Source of the DNA: Chiua virens
Lineage: Eukaryota; Basidiomycota; Agaricomycetes; Boletales; Boletaceae
Direction of reading: 5' to 3'
Assembly (NCBI GenBank): GCA_019787685.1
Contig: JAHNUO010000049.1
Coordinates: 62,001-126,000, forward strand
Length of the DNA stretch: 64,000 nt
In this document: piece after piece, positions 22,371 through 30,291 of the stretch
Position numbering within the stretch: position 1 is the stretch's first letter
How the letters are laid out: each line of letters begins with the position of its first letter
The notes under the pieces: generated by a model
Seen by the model: only the letters and a program-made list of their open reading frames with translations
Database searches by the model: none
Told to the model about the DNA's origin: nothing
Program-made: the position numbers and the translations under genes

Positions 22371-23555
22371 TCAGTTCGCCTTGCCTTTTCCCTTTCTGTT
22401 CTTGTTTTCGTACATATCGAAGTAGTACGCTTGAACTTCATCTGGTGACATCCCTCGGATGGCGGCAAAGGGGTCTTTAGCCGGTACAGATGGGGAAGTG
22501 GTGGAAGTAGAAGATATGTTCTTCTTCTCTTCCTTGTTTGTCGAGCGGACTTTGCGCGAACATTGCGTCTTATGGGATCCGCCGAACCACTTGCATTCAC
22601 TGCACTGGTTTTTAGGTTTGGTGCAATCGTTGGTTCTGTGACCTGCACTGCCGCAGTTATAGCATTTGCCGTTATTGGTCTTCTTTTGACCCACGGCCCT
22701 TACTTCTTTTCCTGTGAACCAGCCATCTTCGTCTCTTTCGGTGTAAGTGGCTTGGCCAATGTCCATAGCGTTGGGATCTCTATACTTCTTGTAGCGGTCT
22801 GGTTGCACGTAGTTAAGTGCTTCCATGGCATTTCCCGCTGTTCAGATCCAGGAAAGGTATGTGATGACCGCGTGGTCACGGTCAGGTTCATGATCTTTGT
22901 GTGTGGGATCCATGTACATTGGATGGAAGGGGTCTACCCTGTGTCCGTCACAGAAGATCTGATAGATGATTGAGTGGGCAGTGTTTGCCTCGAGGAGTCT
23001 TATCGCATGGGAAGGATCAATGTGTGCTTGTAGCCACAGAGCTTCCCATTGGACGATATAGTCCTCTACTCTCATCGTTCCTTGTTTTAGATTTTCTAAT
23101 TGGGATCTAGCCCAATCAACCTTGTTGTTTTGTCGGAACATCCCTTCGATGTCCTGTACTAATGTTGCCCATGTGAGAGCGGAGCCTTTAGCTAAGCGTG
23201 TTTCTGCGAACTGCACCGCTTTCTTTCCTTTTAACCGTGAGAGCACGGCTTGTACGGCCCTGTAAGAGTTCTTTGGGATGGCGGTATTGTTTACTTCTAG
23301 CCATCCTTTCATCTTGGCCCACCATTCTTCGAATTTGGCCATTTCTCCGTCATATGACCCTGGGTCTGCAAAGATTTTGACTTTGGAGGATGAGGCTGCT
23401 GCCTGTGGGGGTATGACTGGTAGAGCATTGAGTTGCCCTTCTAGGGGGCTGATGAGTGTGGCCTGTTGTGCAACGAGGATGAATGCAGCTTGTAGCCGAT
23501 CTCCGTTCATGCGAGAGGCATCATTTAGGACTCCGAGTGCTGTGTGGTAATCCAT
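22371..23555 (-). pseudogene. Gypsy-2 gag with one in-frame TGA
   Basis: The start is ATG at 23555 (MDYHTALGVLNDASRMNG). The capsid part contains FADPGSYDGEMAKFEEWWAK and the LENLKQGTMRVEDYI region typical of gypsy Gag. An in-frame TGA at 22842-22844 is followed by continuing Gag sequence in the same frame, with CGA one transition away. The nucleocapsid has the knuckle CYNCGSAGHRTNDC and a second Cys/His cluster CSECKWFGGSHKTQC. The stop is TGA 22371-22373. Length with the internal stop read through is 394 residues. Confidence 0.92.
22386..22395 (-). promoter_or_regulatory. Candidate -1 frameshift site in Gypsy-2
   Basis: In the gag frame the minus strand reads AGA AAG GGA AAA GGC. It contains two overlapping heptamers of the X-XXY-YYZ form, A AAG GGA and G GGA AAA. 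Pol is in the -1 frame and open from here, and the gag stop lies 13 bp downstream. Confidence 0.5.
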
Positions 23556-23572
23556 TGTTTTTATTTAGATAT

Positions 23573-23818
23573 TTACCAAGCGTCTGATGCTGGTTCTGGT
23601 GCTCCCCAAGCGTTAGCAGTTGCTGTGCCGTATTCTTCGTAAGGTGAGAAGAGGCCGAAGGTTACTGCAAAGGGATAGTCTCGTCGTTTGATAGAGACGT
23701 AGATCGGTCGCTGAGATTCTTGTACCTTGTTTGTAAGGTAGAAAGCGATGTATCCGAAGAAGTAGGTTGTGAGAGTGCAGGAGATGATGAATGCGATTGC
23801 GACAAGTTCCCAAGACAT
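23573..23818 (-). CDS. Small membrane protein ORF upstream of Gypsy-2 gag
   Basis: 81 codons from ATG 23818. One strong hydrophobic segment (VAIAFIISCTLTTYFFGYIA, about residues 6-25) is followed by a polar tail with YVSIKRRDYPF. The stop is 17 bp before the gag ATG, and the ORF before it ends 14 bp upstream of this ATG, so three frames follow one another closely on what would be a single retroelement RNA. I do not recognise the product. It is not in the usual env position (after pol). It may be chance, or an accessory protein translated by reinitiation. Confidence 0.45.
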   Translation of the reverse strand: MSWELVAIAFIISCTLTTYFFGYIAFYLTNKVQESQRPIYVSIKRRDYPFAVTFGLFSPYEEYGTATANAWGAPEPASDAW

Positions 23819-23832
23819 AAAAGATTTTCTAT

Positions 23833-24396
23833 TTAGAGAAATCGGGAAGGGATCCTAAGAGTATTTCTAGGACATAAAGATGGGAATTCGCGGTTATCGT
23901 ATTGTGAATAGGGACGGATGCGTGTAGGTACTTGGTTAGCCCTGTAGCGTCTCAGGATTCTCTTTCTTTCGAGATCAGTCCTGGCGTTTCTCCTTTCAAT
24001 CTCTCTGGGTGGGAGCCAATCGTTTGGGTCTCCTAAGCTTTCCTCCGATGGTTCTCTCAAAGGAGCTGGTGGGAAAGGTGATGGTTCTCTTTCGGGAATG
24101 GGAGCGGGAAAGTATTCGCGCTTGACCTCAATCTCCTCGGTTGGATACCTAAGTACCGGGCTGTCGGACCGGGTTGACTCTCGTTCACTAGAGTAGTCTG
24201 ATAAAGGAGTAGTCTCTCCTATGAAGTGCCCTAATAGAGCGTGGAAGATTTCTGTGTCAGTGCGGTCTTCGGGATCAAGGTCCTCGAGAGCGACGACTTC
24301 TGCGAGATAAGCTGCGTCAAGAACATAAGGTTCATCGACGAGGTCAGGGAAAGCCTCTGCCGCTGCTGTGATGGCTGAGAGGGGTAGGTTCGACAC
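23833..24396 (-). CDS. Acidic/proline-rich ORF in the Gypsy-2 leader
   Basis: An open frame of about 187 codons without any ATG; the first possible non-ATG start is GTG 24396. The composition is acidic in the first third (VVALEDLDPEDRTDTE), proline-rich in the middle (EREPSPFPPAPLREPSEES) and basic towards the end. It has no recognised domain. An adjacent frame (24231-24482) overlaps it and also lacks ATG, so an ancestral start may have been lost by an indel. Whether it is translated is unknown. Confidence 0.35.
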   Translation of the reverse strand: MSNLPLSAITAAAEAFPDLVDEPYVLDAAYLAEVVALEDLDPEDRTDTEIFHALLGHFIGETTPLSDYSSERESTRSDSPVLRYPTEEIEVKREYFPAPIPEREPSPFPPAPLREPSEESLGDPNDWLPPREIERRNARTDLERKRILRRYRANQVPTRIRPYSQYDNREFPSLCPRNTLRIPSRFL

Positions 24397-24629
24397 TGAT
24401 TGGGCAGGTCAGTTAAGATCTCCTTTCTGGTCAAGGGTGCGCTATTTGCTTCTGCGAATGCTAGACCTTGAGTCTTTTGCAAATCAGCTTATTGGTAGCA
24501 AATGTTCCAACTACTTTTCAAGCTTGGGACTTACTTGGGCCCGGCTGTGTTATTTGGTAGTAGGGGCTACGACGAGGTTGTGACTTGACAGTAGTCGATC
24601 AACGGCAAAGATAAACAACAAAGTTCTAA

Positions 24630-25052
24630 TGAAACAACCTAGAACAACCTAGACTGTTAAAGTTGTAGTGGTGTGATGAAGAGGGGGTTCAGTCCAGTGA
24701 AGAGGCGAAAACTCCAAGAGAACTTTGTTAGAGCTCTCTGGCTGTCATTCATGGGGTTTATATACTACATGGATATTGGAGTTCTAATCTGAGTATGAAC
24801 TACATAGATAAACATAAGAGATCCTATTGGTCGATAAGGTGTGAATAGATATGAGTCATAGATAAGAGCATAGCCTTGCACTGCCGGTGATGAGTCAGTG
24901 ATAAGGGAAATGAATAAATGAGGTGATGGATGCTGTGTTATTGTGGCAGCCAATCGGATATGATCCTTTGGACAGCCTTGACATGAGGCGTGTATATTTA
25001 GAATAGGTTGAACGTTGGAGTTGTTAAGTGAGGAAAAGTTGATATCGTAACA
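24630..25052 (-). repeat. Gypsy-2 5' LTR
   Basis: 423 bp, identical to the other LTR except at four positions. It is the promoter-bearing copy for this minus-strand element. Confidence 0.97.
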
Positions 25053-25057
25053 ATAGG
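25053..25057 (+). repeat. Target-site duplication ATAGG, right (Gypsy-2)
   Basis: Exact copy of 18156-18160. Confidence 0.95.
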
Positions 25058-26226
25058 TTCATCCCAAGGGGGGTTATGTTTGAAGGGATGATGGATTCAG
25101 GTTTGTCTAAGAGTCCTAGAAGCTGCTGGACAATCCAGAATGAAAAGCGGTCGATATAAAAGTATCCGGGTGGAGGCGAAGCGATGAGAGTATTGATTCG
25201 AGTAGATGAGACGTCGAGGAACAATAGGACGAGGTAAAAGAGAAACTATCCAGCTCACTCACGCACGGGAGAGTAAACAGGAGATCTCCTGAACGCAGAA
25301 AGACAATATTTTTGTGTTAGAAACATGGTTTTATAGTCCTGGGCATAACCCAGGACTGTTAAAGGTAATCCGACCCTAAGTAAGTGTACAGGATTGACGT
25401 AGGGTGAGAATGGAAAGAAGGGGTGTCAAACCTTGTAGATGACAAAGAAAGGAAAGGTGTTAGGATAGTAATGACCTTAATAAGGCCAAATCGAGTAGAA
25501 CAAGTCAAATCGGATGAAGCGGAATACGTACGAAAGAACCGGATTGGATCGCGTTGACTCGGATTGGACTCAGATTGGATTCGGATGATCTGTAAATGCT
25601 AGGAATGAAACCGGGCTGGCACGAAGTCAATGGCGGATGAGACGGGAGATGATATGACATGATGAAGAGCGAGGAAAATGTATCCTACAACCGTAGGGGG
25701 TATCTAACTCCTACAGCGCAACAGACAGAGGCCCCAGGTTTGTGTCAGACATCAGCTATCATTTCGCCAGTCCACCAAAATTCTGAAATTCCGATTTCAA
25801 TTTTAATCGTATTCCCAGATTCACGTTGTGCTCCTGCTTCCTCCAACATCCAATTGGCTCGGTGGTTCTTCCCCCCCGGTCTGTCAAACTTGCCTTCCCA
25901 ACATGCCTTGTCTGGAATGCACAACAGACAGACAGGTTTGCGTCAGACATCAGTATGTTGGTTATCGTTCTCGGTCAACTTGTCTTTCTGATTGCTTACT
26001 TTGCTTATTTAGCAGATGCAGATTATGAGCCGAAGGTTCGGGATGTGCAGCAGGTGGGCATTGTTCTGTCAGACAGTGGTACTTTTGATTGCTTATCTGG
26101 TGAATTCTGAGGCTCTTGCAGCACTGCGCAATGTCTGTGCAATGTGGCAGATTCTGTCTTATCGAGCCTGCACATGGGATAAGCAGCTAGGTGAGGTATA
26201 TGAACCCATAAAAGCTCTTGACTGAC
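25058..26226. promoter_or_regulatory. Upstream region of the alpha-kinase gene, with retroelement-like debris
   Basis: No gene is supported. The minus strand from about 25335 down to 25060 has a TATAAAA sequence followed by an open stretch, as in the promoter and leader of another LTR element, but no second LTR was found. A perfect inverted repeat AGTCCTGGG / CCCAGGACT with a 5-bp loop lies at 25335-25357. A copy of the dispersed short repeat lies at 25765-25920. The ATG of the kinase gene is at 26227. Confidence 0.4.
25765..25920 (+). repeat. Dispersed short repeat, copy 3 of 3
   Basis: Direct relative of 17937-18115 across Gypsy-2, with the same block order and roughly 80-85% identity by eye. 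Confidence 0.7.
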
Positions 26227-29173
26227 ATGACAACGTCGACTCAATCCATCTCTATGTCTTCCTTTGAGCTCATTGCGCAGTTCACCAAGACAGCACAAGA
26301 AAACTATGTCTGTGACCGCCCCAGTTGTCGTGCCACAATCCCACAAGGATCCCCTTACTTCCCCATATCAACCTTCAATAGCACCAAGCCTGGTCGTAAT
26401 GTGTGCTTGCGCTGCTTTGAAAGGTACCAAAAGATGCCAGATACCCAAATACGCTCGCGATGTAAGTATTTGTTGCCATTCTGGCATTTTTATGGACCCG
26501 GCTGATCATTTTTATTTGGCGTACCTTCAGCATTCGAGTCTGGACAAGGTAAGCGCTGCTTTTAATGAATATTCTTCAAGCTTGATAGGCTAAATCTATT
26601 CTCGCAGTGCCCAGCCCTGATCCTGCAGTCATCCACAAGGCTATTAGCGCTTCACAATCTAAATGTAAGTGATTCCTTGATCCCCATAAACATTTGTTGA
26701 TTATGTTTATCCTACTTTCATAGCAACGGTTAACCCCCCGGGTGTGCTTGCAATTCCTCGGGGATATGCAACGGCTTCAGGTATGGACACATGTCACCCA
26801 CCAGCCCAGCCTTCTCGCTCCAACGCATCAGCTGGCATGCTATCTTCTGTGCCTGTCCACTGTCACCGCACTGCTCCTGACGTGGATGTGCCAGCTGCAT
26901 GGTCAGCCAACTCTCGCGTTCAAGTTTCCAACAATCCTGGATCTAGTACTATGCTGCCTCCTCCTGCCGGTTACAACAAGCACCATGCTTTGTATTCAGC
27001 TGAGCTCGAGCGCTGGTCATGCACTGCTCGTACCCCTGCTAGTGCTGCTGAAACGATCATCTTGAATATCTCTGCACTTCATGAGGGTGGCCATAGACGA
27101 GGTCGATTGCATGGAACTCCATTTGGGGTAAATTTATTTCATTAATTCACACCAGAGTTAGAGTCGCTAATGTCATATATTAAAGAATATCGTGGAAGGG
27201 AAGAAAGATGTTGATGCGCACATCACTGCCCCTGGGCTGGTGGCAGTGGCATGTCAAACCCTTGATCCACATATCATCGCATTCTGTCCAGGATTTTCCT
27301 GGCGTGTGGATGAATTCATCGTCTGTGATGACTCCTGGGTGGATCTCGCTAACCACCCAGAGACATGTCTTGGCTATTTCTACCAGGATTGTTTGCAAGC
27401 GAGCAACCGCAAGAACAGCAAAGGACTCGTGTTCAAGTCTCGCTCATTCACTCTCTATGTTGTTGTTCCACAGGTCCAATGGACCGAATATGAACAATTC
27501 GTGGCAAAGCGGGATGGAGTAACACCCAACACGACCCAAATCAGCACTCGAAAGTCAAAGGGAATCAGATCCTGCACTGTCTCTACAGCTGGCCCTTCTC
27601 ACCGGCACCGCTCACCTTCACCGTTGCCTGACATAATCAGCACTCAAAAGTCGAAAGGATCCCACGCTGTCTCTACAGCTGGCCCTTCTCGCTGGCGCTG
27701 CTCGCCATCACCGTCGCCATCACCTGACCTCTCATTGCCCCTACTCGCTCCTGAGGCTACTCCATTTGCCACTCCTCATGGCTGCTCTCCACTCTTGCCC
27801 ATTGTCCCGCTTTTCTTGGGTGACAACGATGGTGATCTAAAGGTATCTGAACACATTGTCAAGGTAAGCTCACAGTGACTGACTATGTTATTGCAGACTT
27901 CTACCACGTCGTCCATTTCAATCAAGCGTGCTCATAAGCACACAGGGAGCAGCTCGAGTGTCACAACTAAGTCACCGCCTACCAAAAAATTGCTTACCAA
28001 CAAGCAAAACAATCAGGAGAGCCTCCGTGAGGCATTGAAAGTTGGAGGTACAGCTGACCTCGACATAGCTAAAGGTAAGGTTTTTTGTTTTTTGTTTTTG
28101 ATCTCGCAGCTGACTGTTATTAGTTTTGAAGAACAGCATTTACAGCATCGACTTCTACCCCATTTCTACGGTTCCCATCTCGCTAATTTTAAAGAGTGCA
28201 AATCACCATGCGTTCAACGTGGACCCCAAGACAGCTGCCATGCATCCTGGACAGCTCCGGCTGAGCTCTGGCGATGCATTTGTTGGTGCTGGGGGATTCA
28301 AAACAGCATACACTGCAACACTCCTCCTTTTGACACCTAGGGAGACTGGGATCGGGTCTAAGCCATGTGAGAACATCATTATCAAACGCCCCTACATTCG
28401 TCGCCCTGGTCAATACAATAATCCCCCTTTCAGGCACTTTGGGGTCAAGGAAGAATCGGAAAAGCTGTTTCGTGAGGCTAATGTTCTCTATTGGGCAAAA
28501 TCGCTGCTTCAGGTTGTTGAGGACTTTATTGCCAACGCACTGGCAAAGGCACCCGATACTCCACCTTTCCACATCCCCTCCATACGCTTTGTGGATGCAG
28601 GTTTCGCTTTTCGTTATTCTACTGGGCCAGCCAGGGGGTCCAGAGCACCCTCAGTTGATTGCACATATCTCTGTGAGGAGGAAATTGTGGACGCCAAGGA
28701 GTCATTTACGAAATTCATTCACAATGGTAACTGTGTCCCTCTCTTGAAGCCTGATGAGATCGGCTATGACATCGCACAATTCCTCGCATTCAGCCAACAT
28801 GTTCAATATGTCGAAACTGGTGGTCTGGCATACATTTCCGATTACCAAGGTATTCGTATTATGGTTATGCCGCTGTACACACTCTTATCCCTCCTGAAAG
28901 GTACTCACTCACTTCTGACCGACCCTCAAATTCTTACTCATCCATAAGTGCTACTTTAGCTCCATTGGACTTGGGAGACTAACTACACCACCATTTAGCT
29001 CAATCGGAGATGGGCTCTTCTGCGAAGGAAATTTGGAGAAGGCGGTGGAGCTGTTTCGGGAGGAGCATGTCTGCAACCACTTCTGCAAATGGCCAGGCTT
29101 CGAGCTCTTGCCTTTCATCCCAGAGAAGGGTAAAGGAAAGGTATTGGATCCTGTGGTAGTGGTTTTGGACTGA
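26227..29173 (+). pseudogene. Alpha-type (MHCK/EF2K-like) protein kinase, one intron donor altered
   Basis: Atypical Ser/Thr kinase of the alpha-kinase fold, a family expanded in mushrooms. An N-terminal Cys-rich motif (CDRPSCRATIPQGSPYF, then CLRCF) resembles a zinc-binding domain. Low-complexity Ser/Pro linkers follow, with an internal duplication around SKG-STAGPS (27550-27720). The kinase domain shows GAGGFKTAYTA (Gly-rich), NIIIKRPYI (Lys), FLAFSQHVQY, TDPQILTHP and the C-terminal zinc region EEHVCNHFCKWPGFELLPF. Exons are joined by short GT-AG introns. The last one should join CATCC (ending 28943) to CTCAATCGG (exon from about 29000) in frame, but its donor reads ATAAGT, and unspliced RNA meets TAA at 28945-28947. 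The stop of the full form is TGA 29171-29173. If the donor is dead, the product loses about the last 55-60 residues. The gene may be cargo of the TIR element. Confidence 0.85.
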
Positions 29174-29192
29174 GCCGACATCTTGTCCTGTA

Positions 29193-29418
29193 TTTTCTTG
29201 AAACGGACTTTGTTCATTGGGAACTTCTGTCGTATTAACTACGATACGATGACTATACAAAGTACAAAGTGACTTGCGACGTTTGGCCGAAGTGGTGATC
29301 GAGGGTCTGCCACGGTAAGATGCTACCCAATTCCCTGAACCATCCCGCCGAAGTGCCGAAGTTCACTGAGTCTGAAAATGTTGATGCGAAGTGAGCATGA
29401 ACATCCGGGATTCCATAC
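29193..29418 (-). repeat. Right terminal inverted repeat
   Basis: Reverse complement of the left repeat; its outer end on the minus strand starts GTATGGAATCCCGGATG. It begins 19 bp after the alpha-kinase stop codon. Confidence 0.9.
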
Positions 29419-29422
29419 CGAA
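29419..29422 (+). repeat. Putative target-site duplication CGAA, right
   Basis: Matches 7663-7666 at the other end of the TIR element. Confidence 0.6.
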
Positions 29423-29504
29423 GTGCTTCAAACCTTCGCCGACGTCGATTGATCAAAACAGCAAAGAAAAGTGACCGAGTCAGTCAGGTCTCAGATCTCA
29501 ACCA

Positions 29505-29780
29505 TCACACACTGGGCCAACCAGGATGAAAGTCAGAAAACTTGAAACGGCCTCTCGCCTTGTCGATGTGGTATGTAAACGTCAACTCCTGTGCCGGAGT
29601 CACCCGTAGGCCTGCCATCGGCATCTCCCGTGCAAACTCCGGACACTTCTGGCATCCTCGTGCGGTCCCGTCGCAGTACAAGAAATGATGATCAAGCGCT
29701 TGCTTGGGGTTATCACGACTAACTTGACTGGGCGTATCACTTTTATCCCGATAACAGACTTGGACTCAACGAGAAGCTAC
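29505..29780 (-). CDS. Possible C-terminal exon of an unrecognised gene
   Basis: The minus strand is open from an upstream stop near 29783 to TGA at 29505-29507, without a start codon. The translation has ordinary composition, e.g. KCPEFAREMPMAGLRVTPAQ and ending FSDFHPGWPSV. I do not recognise the family and found no upstream exons. It lies just outside the TIR element and could be a gene tail left beside it. Confidence 0.25.
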
Positions 29781-29784
29781 GACT

Positions 29785-30291
29785 CGGTCTCATTTCCAGG
29801 TCATGCCACCAGACTCGGCTATTGCTACCATTAGCAACGTGTTACCATCACTGATCGGGCATGTCAGCGATTGATTCAAGAGAATCGTATGTATGTACTA
29901 CTTCTCCGGAGCCCTGCGGTGGCATGCCAGCATCACGGGCCGCATCAACGTGTAATACTTGTTTGTTTCAAGCTGTCACTCGGTTGATGGTTTGCAATCT
30001 GCACATGTGACGCGGTTTGATGACTCGGCGCGTCCTTCAATTGATCAAGTTCTCCGAGAGAGTATAAGTACTATGTTTCTTCTCCCGTCCCACCAGTCCT
30101 CTTCTGCTTCCCTCGGCTCACAGGTACTGGCTAGTGAGTCTACACATTCATCTCGCGTTGTCAATGGCTTGTTCACAATCTGATCTTTTCTTAGCCTTCT
30201 TCTGTATTCTCTAGCAAACATCCTAATCTCGAACGCTCTTTTGAAACCGTCGTTGATCGACTTATTTTTCCTATCATAACCATCTTACAAC
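29785..30291. promoter_or_regulatory. Upstream region of the modular secreted-protein gene
   Basis: A TATA-like GAGAGTATAAGTACT lies at about 30057-30071. CT-rich sequence with CATC-type leader runs up to the ATG at 30292. No other gene is seen. Confidence 0.4.

Larger units (their letters stand above)
18529..22395 (-). pseudogene. Gypsy-2 pol polyprotein with three internal stops
   Basis: The frame is open from the gag overlap near 22395 down to 18529, ending inside the LTR. The protease motif is ALLDSGANAIFIH. The RT has YIDDLMIF. RNase H has ECDSSDFATGAVL. The integrase has [12 protein letters not shown] and zinc-region pieces PGYDKTLELL and CERCARFKG. The chromodomain reads LEYLIHWKGYDDDERTWEP. 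Stops interrupt it at 19459-19461 (TGA), 19078-19080 (TAG) and 18904-18906 (TGA), and similarity continues in the same frame after each. No in-frame ATG, GTG or TTG exists between the gag overlap and 22182 (GTG), which favours expression by frameshifting from gag. Confidence 0.95.
18161..25052 (-). mobile_element. Gypsy-2: full-length Ty3/gypsy chromovirus with extra 5' ORFs
   Basis: A 6,892-bp element read on the minus strand. It has two 423-bp LTRs that differ at four sites (about 0.95%), three of them CpG-type, and a perfect 5-bp duplication ATAGG. Order along its own sense: 5' LTR, two small open frames, gag with two zinc-binding clusters, pol (protease, RT, RNase H, integrase, chromodomain), polypurine tract, 3' LTR. 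One stop in gag and three in pol make this copy defective. It lies between the integrase-like and alpha-kinase genes of the TIR element. Confidence 0.97.
7667..29418. mobile_element. Large TIR element carrying a DDE integrase gene and an alpha-kinase gene
   Basis: The segment is bounded by inverted repeats at 7667-7890 and 29193-29418. The outer 178 bp align without gaps with four mismatches, three of them at CpG. Inside are two genes transcribed outward from the centre. The integrase-like gene runs leftward and stops 49 bp from the left repeat. The alpha-kinase gene runs rightward and stops 19 bp from the right repeat. Two LTR retrotransposons with perfect 5-bp target duplications are nested inside (8282-15288 and 18161-25052). 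Removing them and one copy of each duplication leaves about 7.84 kb. CGAA flanks both ends. The tight packing of both genes against the repeats is the main argument that they are parts of one mobile unit and that the integrase is its transposase; that role is inferred. Confidence 0.7.
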
